Source: Paenibacillus validus NBRC 15382
GTDB taxonomy: Bacteria > Bacillota > Bacilli > Paenibacillales > NBRC-103111
Assembly: GCF_004000985.1 (NCBI RefSeq)
Contig: NZ_BIMH01000017.1
Span: 1 to 64,000 of the forward strand
DNA length: 64,000 nt
Direction: 5' to 3'
The translations under genes and the position numbers were made by a program. Below, piece after piece: positions 1 to 6,169 of this stretch. Positions within the stretch are counted from its first letter, which is position 1, and each line of letters begins with the position of its first letter. The notes beneath the pieces are model-generated. The model saw only the letters and a list, made by a program, of their open reading frames with translations, was not told where the DNA came from and searched no databases.

Positions 1-556
1 TTTTTTTGCTCCTCCGGTTCAGTTCTCGGTAAAGAGACCCTTTACTCACACTCGACATTTCTTCAATTTGAGCTATTGTAAAGCTCCCACTTTCGTAAAG
101 CATTACTGCTTTGTCTAGTTTTTTCTTATCAGTAGCAGGGCGACCACCCTTGCGTCCACGCGCTCTAGCAGCTTCCAACCCTGCAAGTGTACGTTCACGA
201 ATAATGTCCCGTTCAAACTCTGCGAATACCGCCATAATACCAAACAGTGCCTTTCCTGCGGCTGTACTAGTGTCTATCTTATCGGATAGGCTTACGAACT
301 CGATGCCATTTTTATTTAATTGAAATAATACATCAAATAATTTTTGAGTTGAACGTGCTAACCTATCAAGCTTGTAAACGATGAATGTATCGCCGGGGCG
401 AAGGTTGTCCAGTGCTTTCGCTAGTTCCGGGCGGTCATCTTTACCGCCACTTGCCTTCTCTGTATAAATCTTTTCAAACCCATACTTCTTCAAAGCATCT
501 ATCTGAAGATCAAGAGATTGGTCGGCGGTCGATACTCTAGCGTAAGCGATTTTCAA
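1..556 (-). CDS. Serine resolvase/invertase (partial, runs off left edge)
   Basis: Small serine recombinase that would act in resolving or inverting DNA at res/gix-type sites. The reading frame shows an N-terminal ARVST motif with the catalytic serine near residue 9, then YKLDRLARS, a GKALFGIMAVFAEFERD segment and the family-typical RERTLAGLEAARARGR, with a C-terminal helix-turn-helix reaching the window edge. The start is a TTG at 556-554 (reading MKIAYARVST); the next possible start would lose the catalytic region. The C-terminus is missing because the window ends. It probably belongs to the plasmid-like element that continues to 6148. Confidence 0.85.
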   Translation of the reverse strand, partial: MKIAYARVSTADQSLDLQIDALKKYGFEKIYTEKASGGKDDRPELAKALDNLRPGDTFIVYKLDRLARSTQKLFDVLFQLNKNGIEFVSLSDKIDTSTAAGKALFGIMAVFAEFERDIIRERTLAGLEAARARGRKGGRPATDKKKLDKAVMLYESGSFTIAQIEEMSSVSKGSLYRELNRRSKK

Positions 557-720
557 TTCACAATCATTCCCTTCTTCGACTTTAATAGAACAGTACCATA
601 AACGAAGGTTTTCGTAAATATGATTTTGGAACGACTTTCGTACCGAACTAGGGATTTAAAAACTTTATTTTTTTCATATTGCGTAATCGTTTCATAAATA
701 ATCGTTTTCGTACTGAATAT
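557..720. promoter_or_regulatory. Possible res site upstream of the resolvase
   Basis: This gap directly precedes the resolvase start, where Tn3- and Tn552-like resolvases usually have their res site. It holds several related AT-rich words: TACGAAAACG with TTATGAAACG near 685-720, TACGAAAGTCG near 630-640 and TTACGAAAACC near 607-617. The subsites cannot be defined by eye, so this is suggested by position and repetition only. A 66-codon minus-strand frame across it looks non-coding. Confidence 0.25.
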
Positions 721-761
721 AAAAAAATAAAAAGAACCCTGCGCGGTTGACAAGGTTCTTT
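721..761 (-). terminator. Rho-independent terminator
   Basis: An 8-bp stem (AAAGAACC at 731-738 pairing with GGTTCTTT at 754-761) is followed on the minus strand by a T-rich tract at 730-721. It lies just past the minus-strand gene ending at 796. Confidence 0.75.
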
Positions 762-795
762 ATTGCTATCAGTATTCAATTACTTCAATCGGCAG

Positions 796-1113
796 TTATT
801 TGAATAGCCACCACATCTTAGTATCATCGTTGGGCACTAAATCAAGATACCCTTTTTCTAGACATTTGAGGAATACAGCATCACTTCCGTATAATGCGTT
901 ATGCATCCGTTTAAGTATTTCATCAGGGTGCTCTGCACTATGTGAAGATACTCGTGTTGCTACGTAATAAGAGCCGTCTTCCCTCTCGTACAAATCCATC
1001 CAACCATTAAAGATGCAGTGGAGAATGGTACTGTACTGCTCAAATGGCTTGTCGCTAGACAGAAGTTCTTGGACTTGATAAGGCGAATCGTCATAGTCAA
1101 TAATTTTACTCAT
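796..1113 (-). CDS. Hypothetical protein, 105 aa
   Basis: I do not recognise the family. The product is a small acidic soluble protein (about 105 aa) with no signal peptide or membrane segment, rich in Asp/Glu and aromatic residues and ending in KMWWLFK. The start is supported by a good ribosome binding site (GAGAGGGG, 7 bases before ATG). It is a single-gene unit with its own terminator at 721-761. It lies beside a resolvase and a plasmid-like Rep region, so it is probably accessory. No function is proposed. Confidence 0.6.
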   Translation of the reverse strand: MSKIIDYDDSPYQVQELLSSDKPFEQYSTILHCIFNGWMDLYEREDGSYYVATRVSSHSAEHPDEILKRMHNALYGSDAVFLKCLEKGYLDLVPNDDTKMWWLFK

Positions 1114-1251
1114 CGTGTTACCCCTCTCGTGGTTTATGTTCCTTACACAATAAATATCGTGGTAACCCTTTGAGTAGTTGCAATAAGCATAGACAGTAAT
1201 TATATTTTATTTTATGATTTAGGTAACTATTTTCAAAAGGTGGTGTAAACT

Positions 1252-1749
1252 ATGTCGCGCGGTGGTAAACGTGCAGGTGCAGGACGTAAAGCACAGGGGA
1301 TAACTCGTAAAGTGTCGCTGACTCTAACCGAAGAACAATGGAATCAGATTGAATCATCGGGCGAACCAACGGTTGCGGCATACATTCAGAGCCTTATGTA
1401 TAAGGTAACTCCAATCATAAAAGAAACCAAGATTCATTCTGAATCAAGTAACACAAATCATAGGGAGTATCAGGGATTAAAGAGGAAGGAAGCGGAGGAA
1501 TATTGGTCAATCTTTGCGAACTTTGAAGAATCAGCCGCCCCTGAGGTATTAGAGGGGGCGAGAGCGGTTTTCTTAAGGGTACTGTTCCCCATGGGCGTTG
1601 AATCAGCACAATTAGAGGTTAAACCCAACTTTATCTGTCCTTTTACTGGTAAACGCTTCGGCTCAGTAAAAGCCATGATAAAGGCGGCTGTGCCGCACTT
1701 GGCGGAATCGGAAAGAAGGAGATTAGAAAAGTTAATGAAATCACAGTAA
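1252..1749 (+). CDS. Hypothetical mobile-element protein with GGKRxGAGRK N-terminus
   Basis: A 165-aa protein starting with MSRGGKRAGAGRK, a basic Gly/Arg N-terminus seen on many phage and plasmid proteins, often ahead of a short DNA-binding region. Residues 18-45 (KVSLTLTEEQWNQIESS) resemble the beta strand and first helix of a ribbon-helix-helix fold, which suggests DNA binding but does not prove it. The C-terminal half is helical and basic. The start has an AAAGGTGG ribosome binding site. It is the only plus-strand gene before 4474 and its partner genes are not obvious. Confidence 0.6.
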   Translation: MSRGGKRAGAGRKAQGITRKVSLTLTEEQWNQIESSGEPTVAAYIQSLMYKVTPIIKETKIHSESSNTNHREYQGLKRKEAEEYWSIFANFEESAAPEVLEGARAVFLRVLFPMGVESAQLEVKPNFICPFTGKRFGSVKAMIKAAVPHLAESERRRLEKLMKSQ

Positions 1750-1905
1750 ATTATTTCTTCTCCTAATCCGCCGCATTTCATAACCCTTGAACTTATCCTC
1801 CCCGTAGTGCTGTACTACTTGTTCTCAGTTCTTTATTATTCTTATATGTACTTTCTTAGGGAAGCAAAATGTTTAGGTGCTACTTACGGAAAACGAACAA
1901 GAGAG

Positions 1906-1995
1906 GGAAAGATAATTCCTTAAATATTCGAGTAGGTGGAAAATAAATTCCAATTACAGGGAAAAATATTTCCTTGTGTATGGAATTTATTTTCC
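1906..1995. repeat. Four 14-bp palindromic repeats, iteron- or operator-like
   Basis: Four copies of a GGAAA/TTCC dyad lie at 1906-1919, 1938-1951, 1960-1973 and 1982-1995. Their start-to-start distances are 32, 22 and 22 bp, close to whole helical turns, so all would face the same side of the DNA. Copies two and four are exact reverse complements (GGAAAATAAATTCC and GGAATTTATTTTCC). The array is just downstream of the Rep-like gene that ends at 2009. It could be replication iterons or a multi-site operator. Confidence 0.6.
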
Positions 1996-2008
1996 TTCTC
2001 ATAAATCG

Positions 2009-3100
2009 TTACAGTTTTCTACGCTTTCTTGAGATGAGCCTTTCTATAAATTCATCTTCTGATTTGCCCATGTACTCCTGCTTGGTTTCTCGTGCTTGTT
2101 GTGCTCTAATTTCTTCTAGACTTTTGCCCTTTCTGTCCTTAAATGACCGTTCTTCATACGGGGTATGTTTGCTTCCGGTCTCTAGGTAGCGTTGGACATT
2201 ATAGAGAGCATCACAATCCGCCATTAGAAAAGCTGTCGGAGAGATTTTTTCAGACGGCGGATAGTTTATGAAGAACGCTTCAATGTGCCTTTTCATCATC
2301 GGCTTACGCTCAGCATTCTCATGGTCTCGATAATGGTGCTGTAAGTCTTTAATACAATCCTCGACCGTTTTTCCAGTCTTACTACTCTTAGCGGCGTGAT
2401 TTTTTCCTGTAACTCTATGGTACTCTTGGAGGAAGTGATTCACAAATTCAGGATATGACCATGACTGCACGTCCTCAGGCAAGACGGTATCTTTCGGTAA
2501 AGGACTGCTTTTTTTGTTCTTTGATTTAGGTAAGCACTTACCTACGCTCGCCATTCCTTTACATTGAAGGGTTTCCCTCAGATAATTGCTGTATTCCGTT
2601 AGAATCGCCTGACGCTCGTTCTCAGCGGCGTTCTTAAGTCTGACGACATAATCATGTTCTACGTCTTGAATAGCAGATGTGAAGGCATCTAACAAGGTAT
2701 CTGCTCCAAGTCCTGTCTGTAATTCGGTAAGTGCAATCAATTCATTTTCGATACGACTCAAAAGCACATAAGGATTATTCACAGGGCGGTCATTGATAGT
2801 GAATACGAACTCCCCACCGTCTCCACCTTGTAGGGAATAGGTTTCGATGAAACCAAGTTCCTTCAACCGTTTTGCGTAGTTTTTTACTGTCTTGTCAACA
2901 CTGTTCCCGAATACTCTCTTTAGCAGAAGTCTCGACATTGCGACAGTTTTCAGTTCTTTACCCTGTTTTTCTGCGGTATTGACGCGATTGGTAATAAGCC
3001 CAAGCAACTTTAATGAGTCGCCTGTCAGGCGGCTACAACATGCTACTTCGTTCGGAAGGGAGTAGAATCCGTTTTGGTACAGTATGAATCTATCCGCCAT
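2009..3100 (-). CDS. Putative replication initiator-like winged-helix protein
   Basis: A 363-aa soluble protein. The N-terminal 110 residues look like a winged-helix domain (LPNEVACCSRLTGDSLKLLG, then a KTVKNYAKRLKELGFIETY recognition-helix-like stretch and a beta wing). The middle is helical and the C-terminus is basic and rich in charged residues. This layout resembles plasmid and ICE replication initiators, but no signature motif settles it. I start at ATG 3100, which overlaps the previous stop (TAATG) and has AAGGGG 9 bases upstream; the ATG at 3109 has no room for a ribosome site. The palindromic array at 1906-1995 follows it. A transcriptional regulator is the alternative. Confidence 0.5.
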   Translation of the reverse strand: MADRFILYQNGFYSLPNEVACCSRLTGDSLKLLGLITNRVNTAEKQGKELKTVAMSRLLLKRVFGNSVDKTVKNYAKRLKELGFIETYSLQGGDGGEFVFTINDRPVNNPYVLLSRIENELIALTELQTGLGADTLLDAFTSAIQDVEHDYVVRLKNAAENERQAILTEYSNYLRETLQCKGMASVGKCLPKSKNKKSSPLPKDTVLPEDVQSWSYPEFVNHFLQEYHRVTGKNHAAKSSKTGKTVEDCIKDLQHHYRDHENAERKPMMKRHIEAFFINYPPSEKISPTAFLMADCDALYNVQRYLETGSKHTPYEERSFKDRKGKSLEEIRAQQARETKQEYMGKSEDEFIERLISRKRRKL

Positions 3101-3282
3101 TATCTGCATCCCCTTCTATGGACGTACTCTGCAACGGCTTCTCGGCTTATCATGTAAGAGCAAGTCTTACCCTCGCCTATCTTCACAGCGTCAAGCTGAC
3201 GAGCGTGTATTGCCCTTAGAATCGTTCTAGGGCTCACTCCTGCGACTTTAGCAGCTTCTTTGCGGCTGTAAATCTCTTTCAT
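3100..3282 (-). CDS. Excisionase-like helix-turn-helix protein
   Basis: A 60-aa protein made of one MerR/excisionase-type helix-turn-helix: YSRKEAAKVAGVSPRTILRAI is the HTH, followed by an AVKIGEGKTCSYMISREAV wing. Proteins of this class bind DNA and act as recombination directionality factors or small regulators. CTAGGGGGACAGAAC precedes the ATG. Its stop overlaps the start of the Rep-like gene by TAATG, so the two are translationally coupled. It is one of four similar small HTH genes in a row (3100-4116). Confidence 0.7.
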   Translation of the reverse strand: MKEIYSRKEAAKVAGVSPRTILRAIHARQLDAVKIGEGKTCSYMISREAVAEYVHRRGCR

Positions 3283-3392
3283 GTTCTGTCCCCCTAGAGT
3301 TGGAATAAGTTAGCGACAGCTAAGGGCAAAAAAATAACCCTCACAACCTAAGAATCGTTGCATGAAGGCGTTTAGTTGCGAAAGGAAGTGCT

Positions 3393-3450
3393 TATAATAA
3401 GGACACGTCCTTAGTTCCGCCCCTGCTCTTGACTCAAGCAGGGGCTTTTT
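3393..3450 (+). ncRNA. Possible short plus-strand RNA with strong terminator
   Basis: A TATAAT box at 3393-3398 is followed by a 16-bp dyad (TAAGGACACGTCCTTA, 3398-3413) and a perfect 9-bp GC-rich hairpin (3419-3427 with 3437-3445) plus five T residues. The terminator points along the plus strand although no plus-strand gene precedes it, so a 40-50 nt RNA is the simplest reading. The -35 region is poor. In a plasmid-like Rep region such an RNA could be a copy-control or regulatory RNA, which is inference. Confidence 0.35.
3419..3450 (+). terminator. Rho-independent terminator (plus strand)
   Basis: GCCCCTGCT and AGCAGGGGC form a perfect 9-bp stem with a 9-nt loop, followed by TTTTT on the plus strand only. 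Confidence 0.8.
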
Positions 3451-3489
3451 GTGTTCATTTGCGTTCGGTCATTCAGACGGCTACACTGA

Positions 3490-3723
3490 CTAAGGAAAGA
3501 GCACGTCAGCATCGAAGCCTAGCTTATGAAGGTCAGCCTTCAATTGTTGTTCTTCGACTTGGAAAGGGAACTTTCCGTGACCTCTTACGTTTCCTGTAAG
3601 GCGCTCAGCGTTAAGCTTACCTTCACGTATCCATCTCATTAGCGAATCCTCAGTAACGATGCGACTACGGCTGTTTGCGGTCAGCTTATGGGCGATACTC
3701 GATAGCGTCCAATATGTTTTCAT
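3490..3723 (-). CDS. Small DNA-binding-like protein
   Basis: A 77-aa protein that begins MKTYWTLSSIAHKL and has a helix-turn-helix-like N-terminus (VTEDSLMRWIREGKLNAERL) of the same general type as its neighbours. There is no signal peptide or membrane segment. It lies 2 bp after the next HTH gene upstream (3726-3929), so the two are probably one transcript. The exact family is not recognised; DNA binding is inferred from the pattern and neighbourhood. Confidence 0.55.
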   Translation of the reverse strand: MKTYWTLSSIAHKLTANSRSRIVTEDSLMRWIREGKLNAERLTGNVRGHGKFPFQVEEQQLKADLHKLGFDADVLFP

Positions 3724-3725
3724 GC

Positions 3726-3929
3726 TTACCGTCTCCCTTCCTCGATTGCCTTTTCAATGAAGTCTATCAAGTCGGCTTCTCTAATACGCCATAACGAACC
3801 TGATAGCTTCATAGCTTTAATGCGCCCCTCACGAAGCCATTTGTAACAAGTAACCATTTCAATATTCAGCAGTTCAGCAGTTTGTTCTGCCGAATATAGG
3901 CGACCGAGATACTTTTCTACATCGTACAT
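3726..3929 (-). CDS. Helix-turn-helix (excisionase family) protein
   Basis: A 67-aa single-domain protein with a clear excisionase/MerR-like HTH: LYSAEQTAELLNIEMVTCYK, then WLREGRIKAMKLSGSLWRI as the wing and second helix. Such proteins bind DNA as directionality factors or small regulators. It is followed after 2 bp by the gene at 3490-3723 and preceded after 4 bp by the HTH gene at 3934-4116, so three small DNA-binding genes form one compact unit next to a large serine recombinase. Confidence 0.7.
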   Translation of the reverse strand: MYDVEKYLGRLYSAEQTAELLNIEMVTCYKWLREGRIKAMKLSGSLWRIREADLIDFIEKAIEEGRR

Positions 3930-3933
3930 GCTT

Positions 3934-4116
3934 TTAGTTACCCCCTTTGGTATTTTCCACTATGAATTTCCTCAGACTTTCTTGGGTTACGCGAATCGAG
4001 CCGCCAACTTTTGTGCTTGGTAGTGTTCCGTCGTTTACCATCCTGTAAACGGTCGCATACGATAGCGACAATACTTCCGCTACTTGCTTTAGCGAATAAA
4101 GGCGTTCTATCGAAAT
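3934..4116 (-). CDS. Excisionase-like HTH protein with non-ATG start
   Basis: Translation ending at the TAA 3936-3934 gives a textbook excisionase HTH: LYSLKQVAEVLSLSYATVYR, then MVNDGTLPSTKVGGSIRVTQ and ESLRKFI. The frame has no ATG, GTG or TTG at its head. An AAAGGGG ribosome site (4126-4120) sits 3 bases before an ATT (4116) and 9 bases before an ATA (4110), so a rare start codon is implied. The ATG-started frame over the same DNA (4129-3938) gives a sequence without family features and has no ribosome site, so I consider it a shadow. Start uncertain; the reading frame is well supported. Confidence 0.65.
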   Translation of the reverse strand: MSIERLYSLKQVAEVLSLSYATVYRMVNDGTLPSTKVGGSIRVTQESLRKFIVENTKGGN

Positions 4117-4129
4117 CAGCCCCTTTCAT

Positions 4130-4473
4130 TGGATTTTTGAATCATTTCTAATATAAGAAGCCATTTGATAAAAATAACAAGGGAATGTAGGCGTTTGATA
4201 ATAGAAATACAATACTGAGGAAGCACCTATTCAAATCAAATCATTAGACCAACAAGAGAACGAAGCTTACCTTTTTTCAACGTAATCTGCACTTTATTGC
4301 TACGTCACAATTAGTTAATTCCGAGATGGCATCAGGAAATCTCATAAATAGTAGTGTTTACCACAATGCATAATTCAGGTCATAACGATGTCAAAGTATT
4401 TTAAGCATTCCACCGCAATTATTTCAGACCTTGGCGCGATTGTTACTGCGAACGCCAAGGAGGGGTAGACGAT
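4130..4473. other. Intergenic region upstream of the recombinase operon
   Basis: Divergent intergenic DNA between the HTH genes (minus) and the recombinase genes (plus). A 26-codon plus-strand frame at 4388-4468 (MSKYFKHSTAIISDLG...) ends where the ribosome site of the next gene lies and could be a leader peptide, but its own ribosome site is weak. No other gene or clear repeat is visible. Confidence 0.3.
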
Positions 4474-4638
4474 ATGAAAGTAACTTGCAAATTCGCCAAT
4501 GAAAACAACATTCAAGACCTCATGCTTGAACTCTTGAAATCTCGTGTTGACACGCTGATTGAGCAGTCTTACCATAATAATCAAGCGAATACTGTCACAT
4601 CTCAAAAACATGCTTCCAAAGGGGGAGAATGCGCATGA
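4474..4638 (+). CDS. Small recombinase-associated protein, 54 aa
   Basis: A 54-aa hydrophilic protein (MKVTCKFANENNIQDLMLEL...) with a very strong ribosome site (AGGAGG, 10 bases before ATG). Its last codons overlap the recombinase start (ATGA at 4635-4638), so the two genes are translationally coupled. Its mostly helical composition and position suggest an accessory of the recombinase, but I do not recognise the family. Confidence 0.6.
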   Translation: MKVTCKFANENNIQDLMLELLKSRVDTLIEQSYHNNQANTVTSQKHASKGGECA

Positions 4639-6005
4639 GATGTGCCATCTATGCAAGAGTAAGTACAGTTCTCGACAGTCAGAAGGATAGCCTTGAAAGT
4701 CAAGTCTCGCACTTTGAAAACTATATAAAAGACAAAGGTTGGGAACTCGTTGATATTTATGCCGATGAAGGCATAACTGGTACGAGTACCGCCCAACGCC
4801 ATCAATTGAAGAGACTTCTGAAAGATGCCGAACGAGGACTTTTCGACGTTGTTCTGATAAAGGCTCTATCAAGATTGTCTAGGGACACCTCGGACTCAAT
4901 TAACATAGTCAGAACGCTAAACAGTCACAACGTTAAATTGTATTCTTCAAGAGAAGGCGAGATTAAAGATGAGTTTCAATTGACGGTCATCTCGATAGTT
5001 AATCAACGGCAAAGCGAAGACACATCGTATAACGTCAGTTGGGGCATTGCTGTAAAATCTCGTAACGGCATCTTTCACGGTACGCCGCCCTTCGGTTATG
5101 ACAAAGTAAAGCCGGGGAAGTTAGTTCCGAATCCTGTTCATGCTCTAACGGTACAGCTAATATTCGACCTCTACCTAAACAAAGGGATGGGCGTTCAAGC
5201 AATAGCCAACTACTTGAATGATGAATTAGGCGTACTTCCTTCAAGAAAGAACACAAAAAAGTGGTATGATTCATCTATCCGCTTGATGCTAACTAACCGA
5301 CACTATATTGGCGATTTGGTTCAGGGGCGTTCCAAAGTTGACGTTAAGAATAAGAAGTTCCTTCAAGAGAAGGGATACAAGAAGCGGCATAAAATTGAGG
5401 AAAGCGAATGGATAGTCATTCCTAACCAACATGAACCGCTCATTACTCGCGAGATGTTTGAAGCCGTTCAGGAGAAAATGAAGCAAAAAGCCGTTCGAGT
5501 GTTCAGGGGCAGGGGGCGTAAATCGTTATTCGCAAGGGTAGCATTCTGCGCGGATTGTGGAGCAGGAATGAACTTCAAGAATGACCGTCAGTCCTACGTC
5601 TGCTCAACTTATCAGAAGAACACAGCTAAAAAGTGTTCTTCGCATATCATCAAGCATGACGTACTAAAGAAAGCTGTCCTTGCTAATCTAAAGGACTTGC
5701 TTGATAACTCTCTGAATATGCAATCGCTAGTAGATGTAACAATTCAACGAGCAGGGATAAAGAAAAACAATGCCGCTAAGGAACTTGAAAAGGTTCAACG
5801 AGAAATTAGCAAATTGGATAAGGAACTTGTTCAGCTTACGAGGAATTGGACTACTGGCGATATTAAAAAAGAGATGTTCGATGCATGCTGTACGGCAGTC
5901 AGCAACGAACGCCAAGCACTAGAGGAACGGGCGGCACGTCTTCAAACCGAAATCGCCCACGAATACGATACAGAATCGCGTGTATTGGCATTTAGGCGGA
6001 GTTAA
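4635..6005 (+). CDS. Large serine recombinase (site-specific integrase), C-terminus split off
   Basis: Integrase of the large serine recombinase class, expected to integrate and excise a mobile element. The N-terminal catalytic domain shows CAIYARVST with the serine near residue 10, DIYADEGITG and ALSRLSRD. A recombinase domain follows (FGYDKVKPGKLVPNP, then QAIANYLNDELGV), a zinc-ribbon with CADCGAGMNF near residue 315, and a coiled coil. I choose ATG 4635: it overlaps the previous stop and has AAAGGGGGAG at good spacing; ATG 4629 is too close. The frame stops at 6005 (VLAFRRS), while the usual C-terminal tail continues in another frame at 6005-6148. It may still be functional as two coupled chains or be inactivated. 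Confidence 0.85.
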   Translation: MRCAIYARVSTVLDSQKDSLESQVSHFENYIKDKGWELVDIYADEGITGTSTAQRHQLKRLLKDAERGLFDVVLIKALSRLSRDTSDSINIVRTLNSHNVKLYSSREGEIKDEFQLTVISIVNQRQSEDTSYNVSWGIAVKSRNGIFHGTPPFGYDKVKPGKLVPNPVHALTVQLIFDLYLNKGMGVQAIANYLNDELGVLPSRKNTKKWYDSSIRLMLTNRHYIGDLVQGRSKVDVKNKKFLQEKGYKKRHKIEESEWIVIPNQHEPLITREMFEAVQEKMKQKAVRVFRGRGRKSLFARVAFCADCGAGMNFKNDRQSYVCSTYQKNTAKKCSSHIIKHDVLKKAVLANLKDLLDNSLNMQSLVDVTIQRAGIKKNNAAKELEKVQREISKLDKELVQLTRNWTTGDIKKEMFDACCTAVSNERQALEERAARLQTEIAHEYDTESRVLAFRRS

Positions 6006-6148
6006 TGAAGTTCGCCGCCCTAGACGTCAGCAACGAGGAAATCCTGAGGGATATGATTCACAAGATGATTAACCGTGTGGACGTTCACGAAGACGGTTCA
6101 ATCGAAATCAGTTACAACTTCCAAAACCCACTAAAACAGGGGGCGTAG
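6005..6148 (+). CDS. C-terminal tail of the serine recombinase in a shifted frame
   Basis: A 47-aa frame (MKFAALDVSNEEILRDMIHK...) ending in HEDGSIEISYNFQNPL, which is how large serine recombinases normally end. It starts inside the stop of the main recombinase frame (TAATG at 6003-6007). Either a single-base indel separated the tail from the enzyme, or the two pieces are made by translational coupling. No obvious slippery heptamer is seen at the junction. Confidence 0.55.
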   Translation: MKFAALDVSNEEILRDMIHKMINRVDVHEDGSIEISYNFQNPLKQGA

Positions 6149-6169
6149 CCTTTAATTAGGCTCGCCCCT
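6139..6169. terminator. Hairpin between two converging recombinase genes
   Basis: GGGGCG-T-AGCCT (6140-6151) pairs with AGGCT-CGCCCC (6158-6168), one base bulged. It includes the stop codons of the plus-strand recombinase tail and of the minus-strand recombinase. No T-tract follows on either strand, so termination is likely but not certain; it may also mark the junction of the two elements. Confidence 0.45.

Noticed and set aside
553-753. 66-aa minus-strand ORF upstream of the resolvase
   Set aside because: Biased composition, overlaps the repeated AT-rich words of the presumed res region, and no ribosome site or family pattern.
3938-4129. 63-aa ATG-started ORF
   Set aside because: Shadow of the HTH frame at 3934-4116; no ribosome site and no recognisable pattern.
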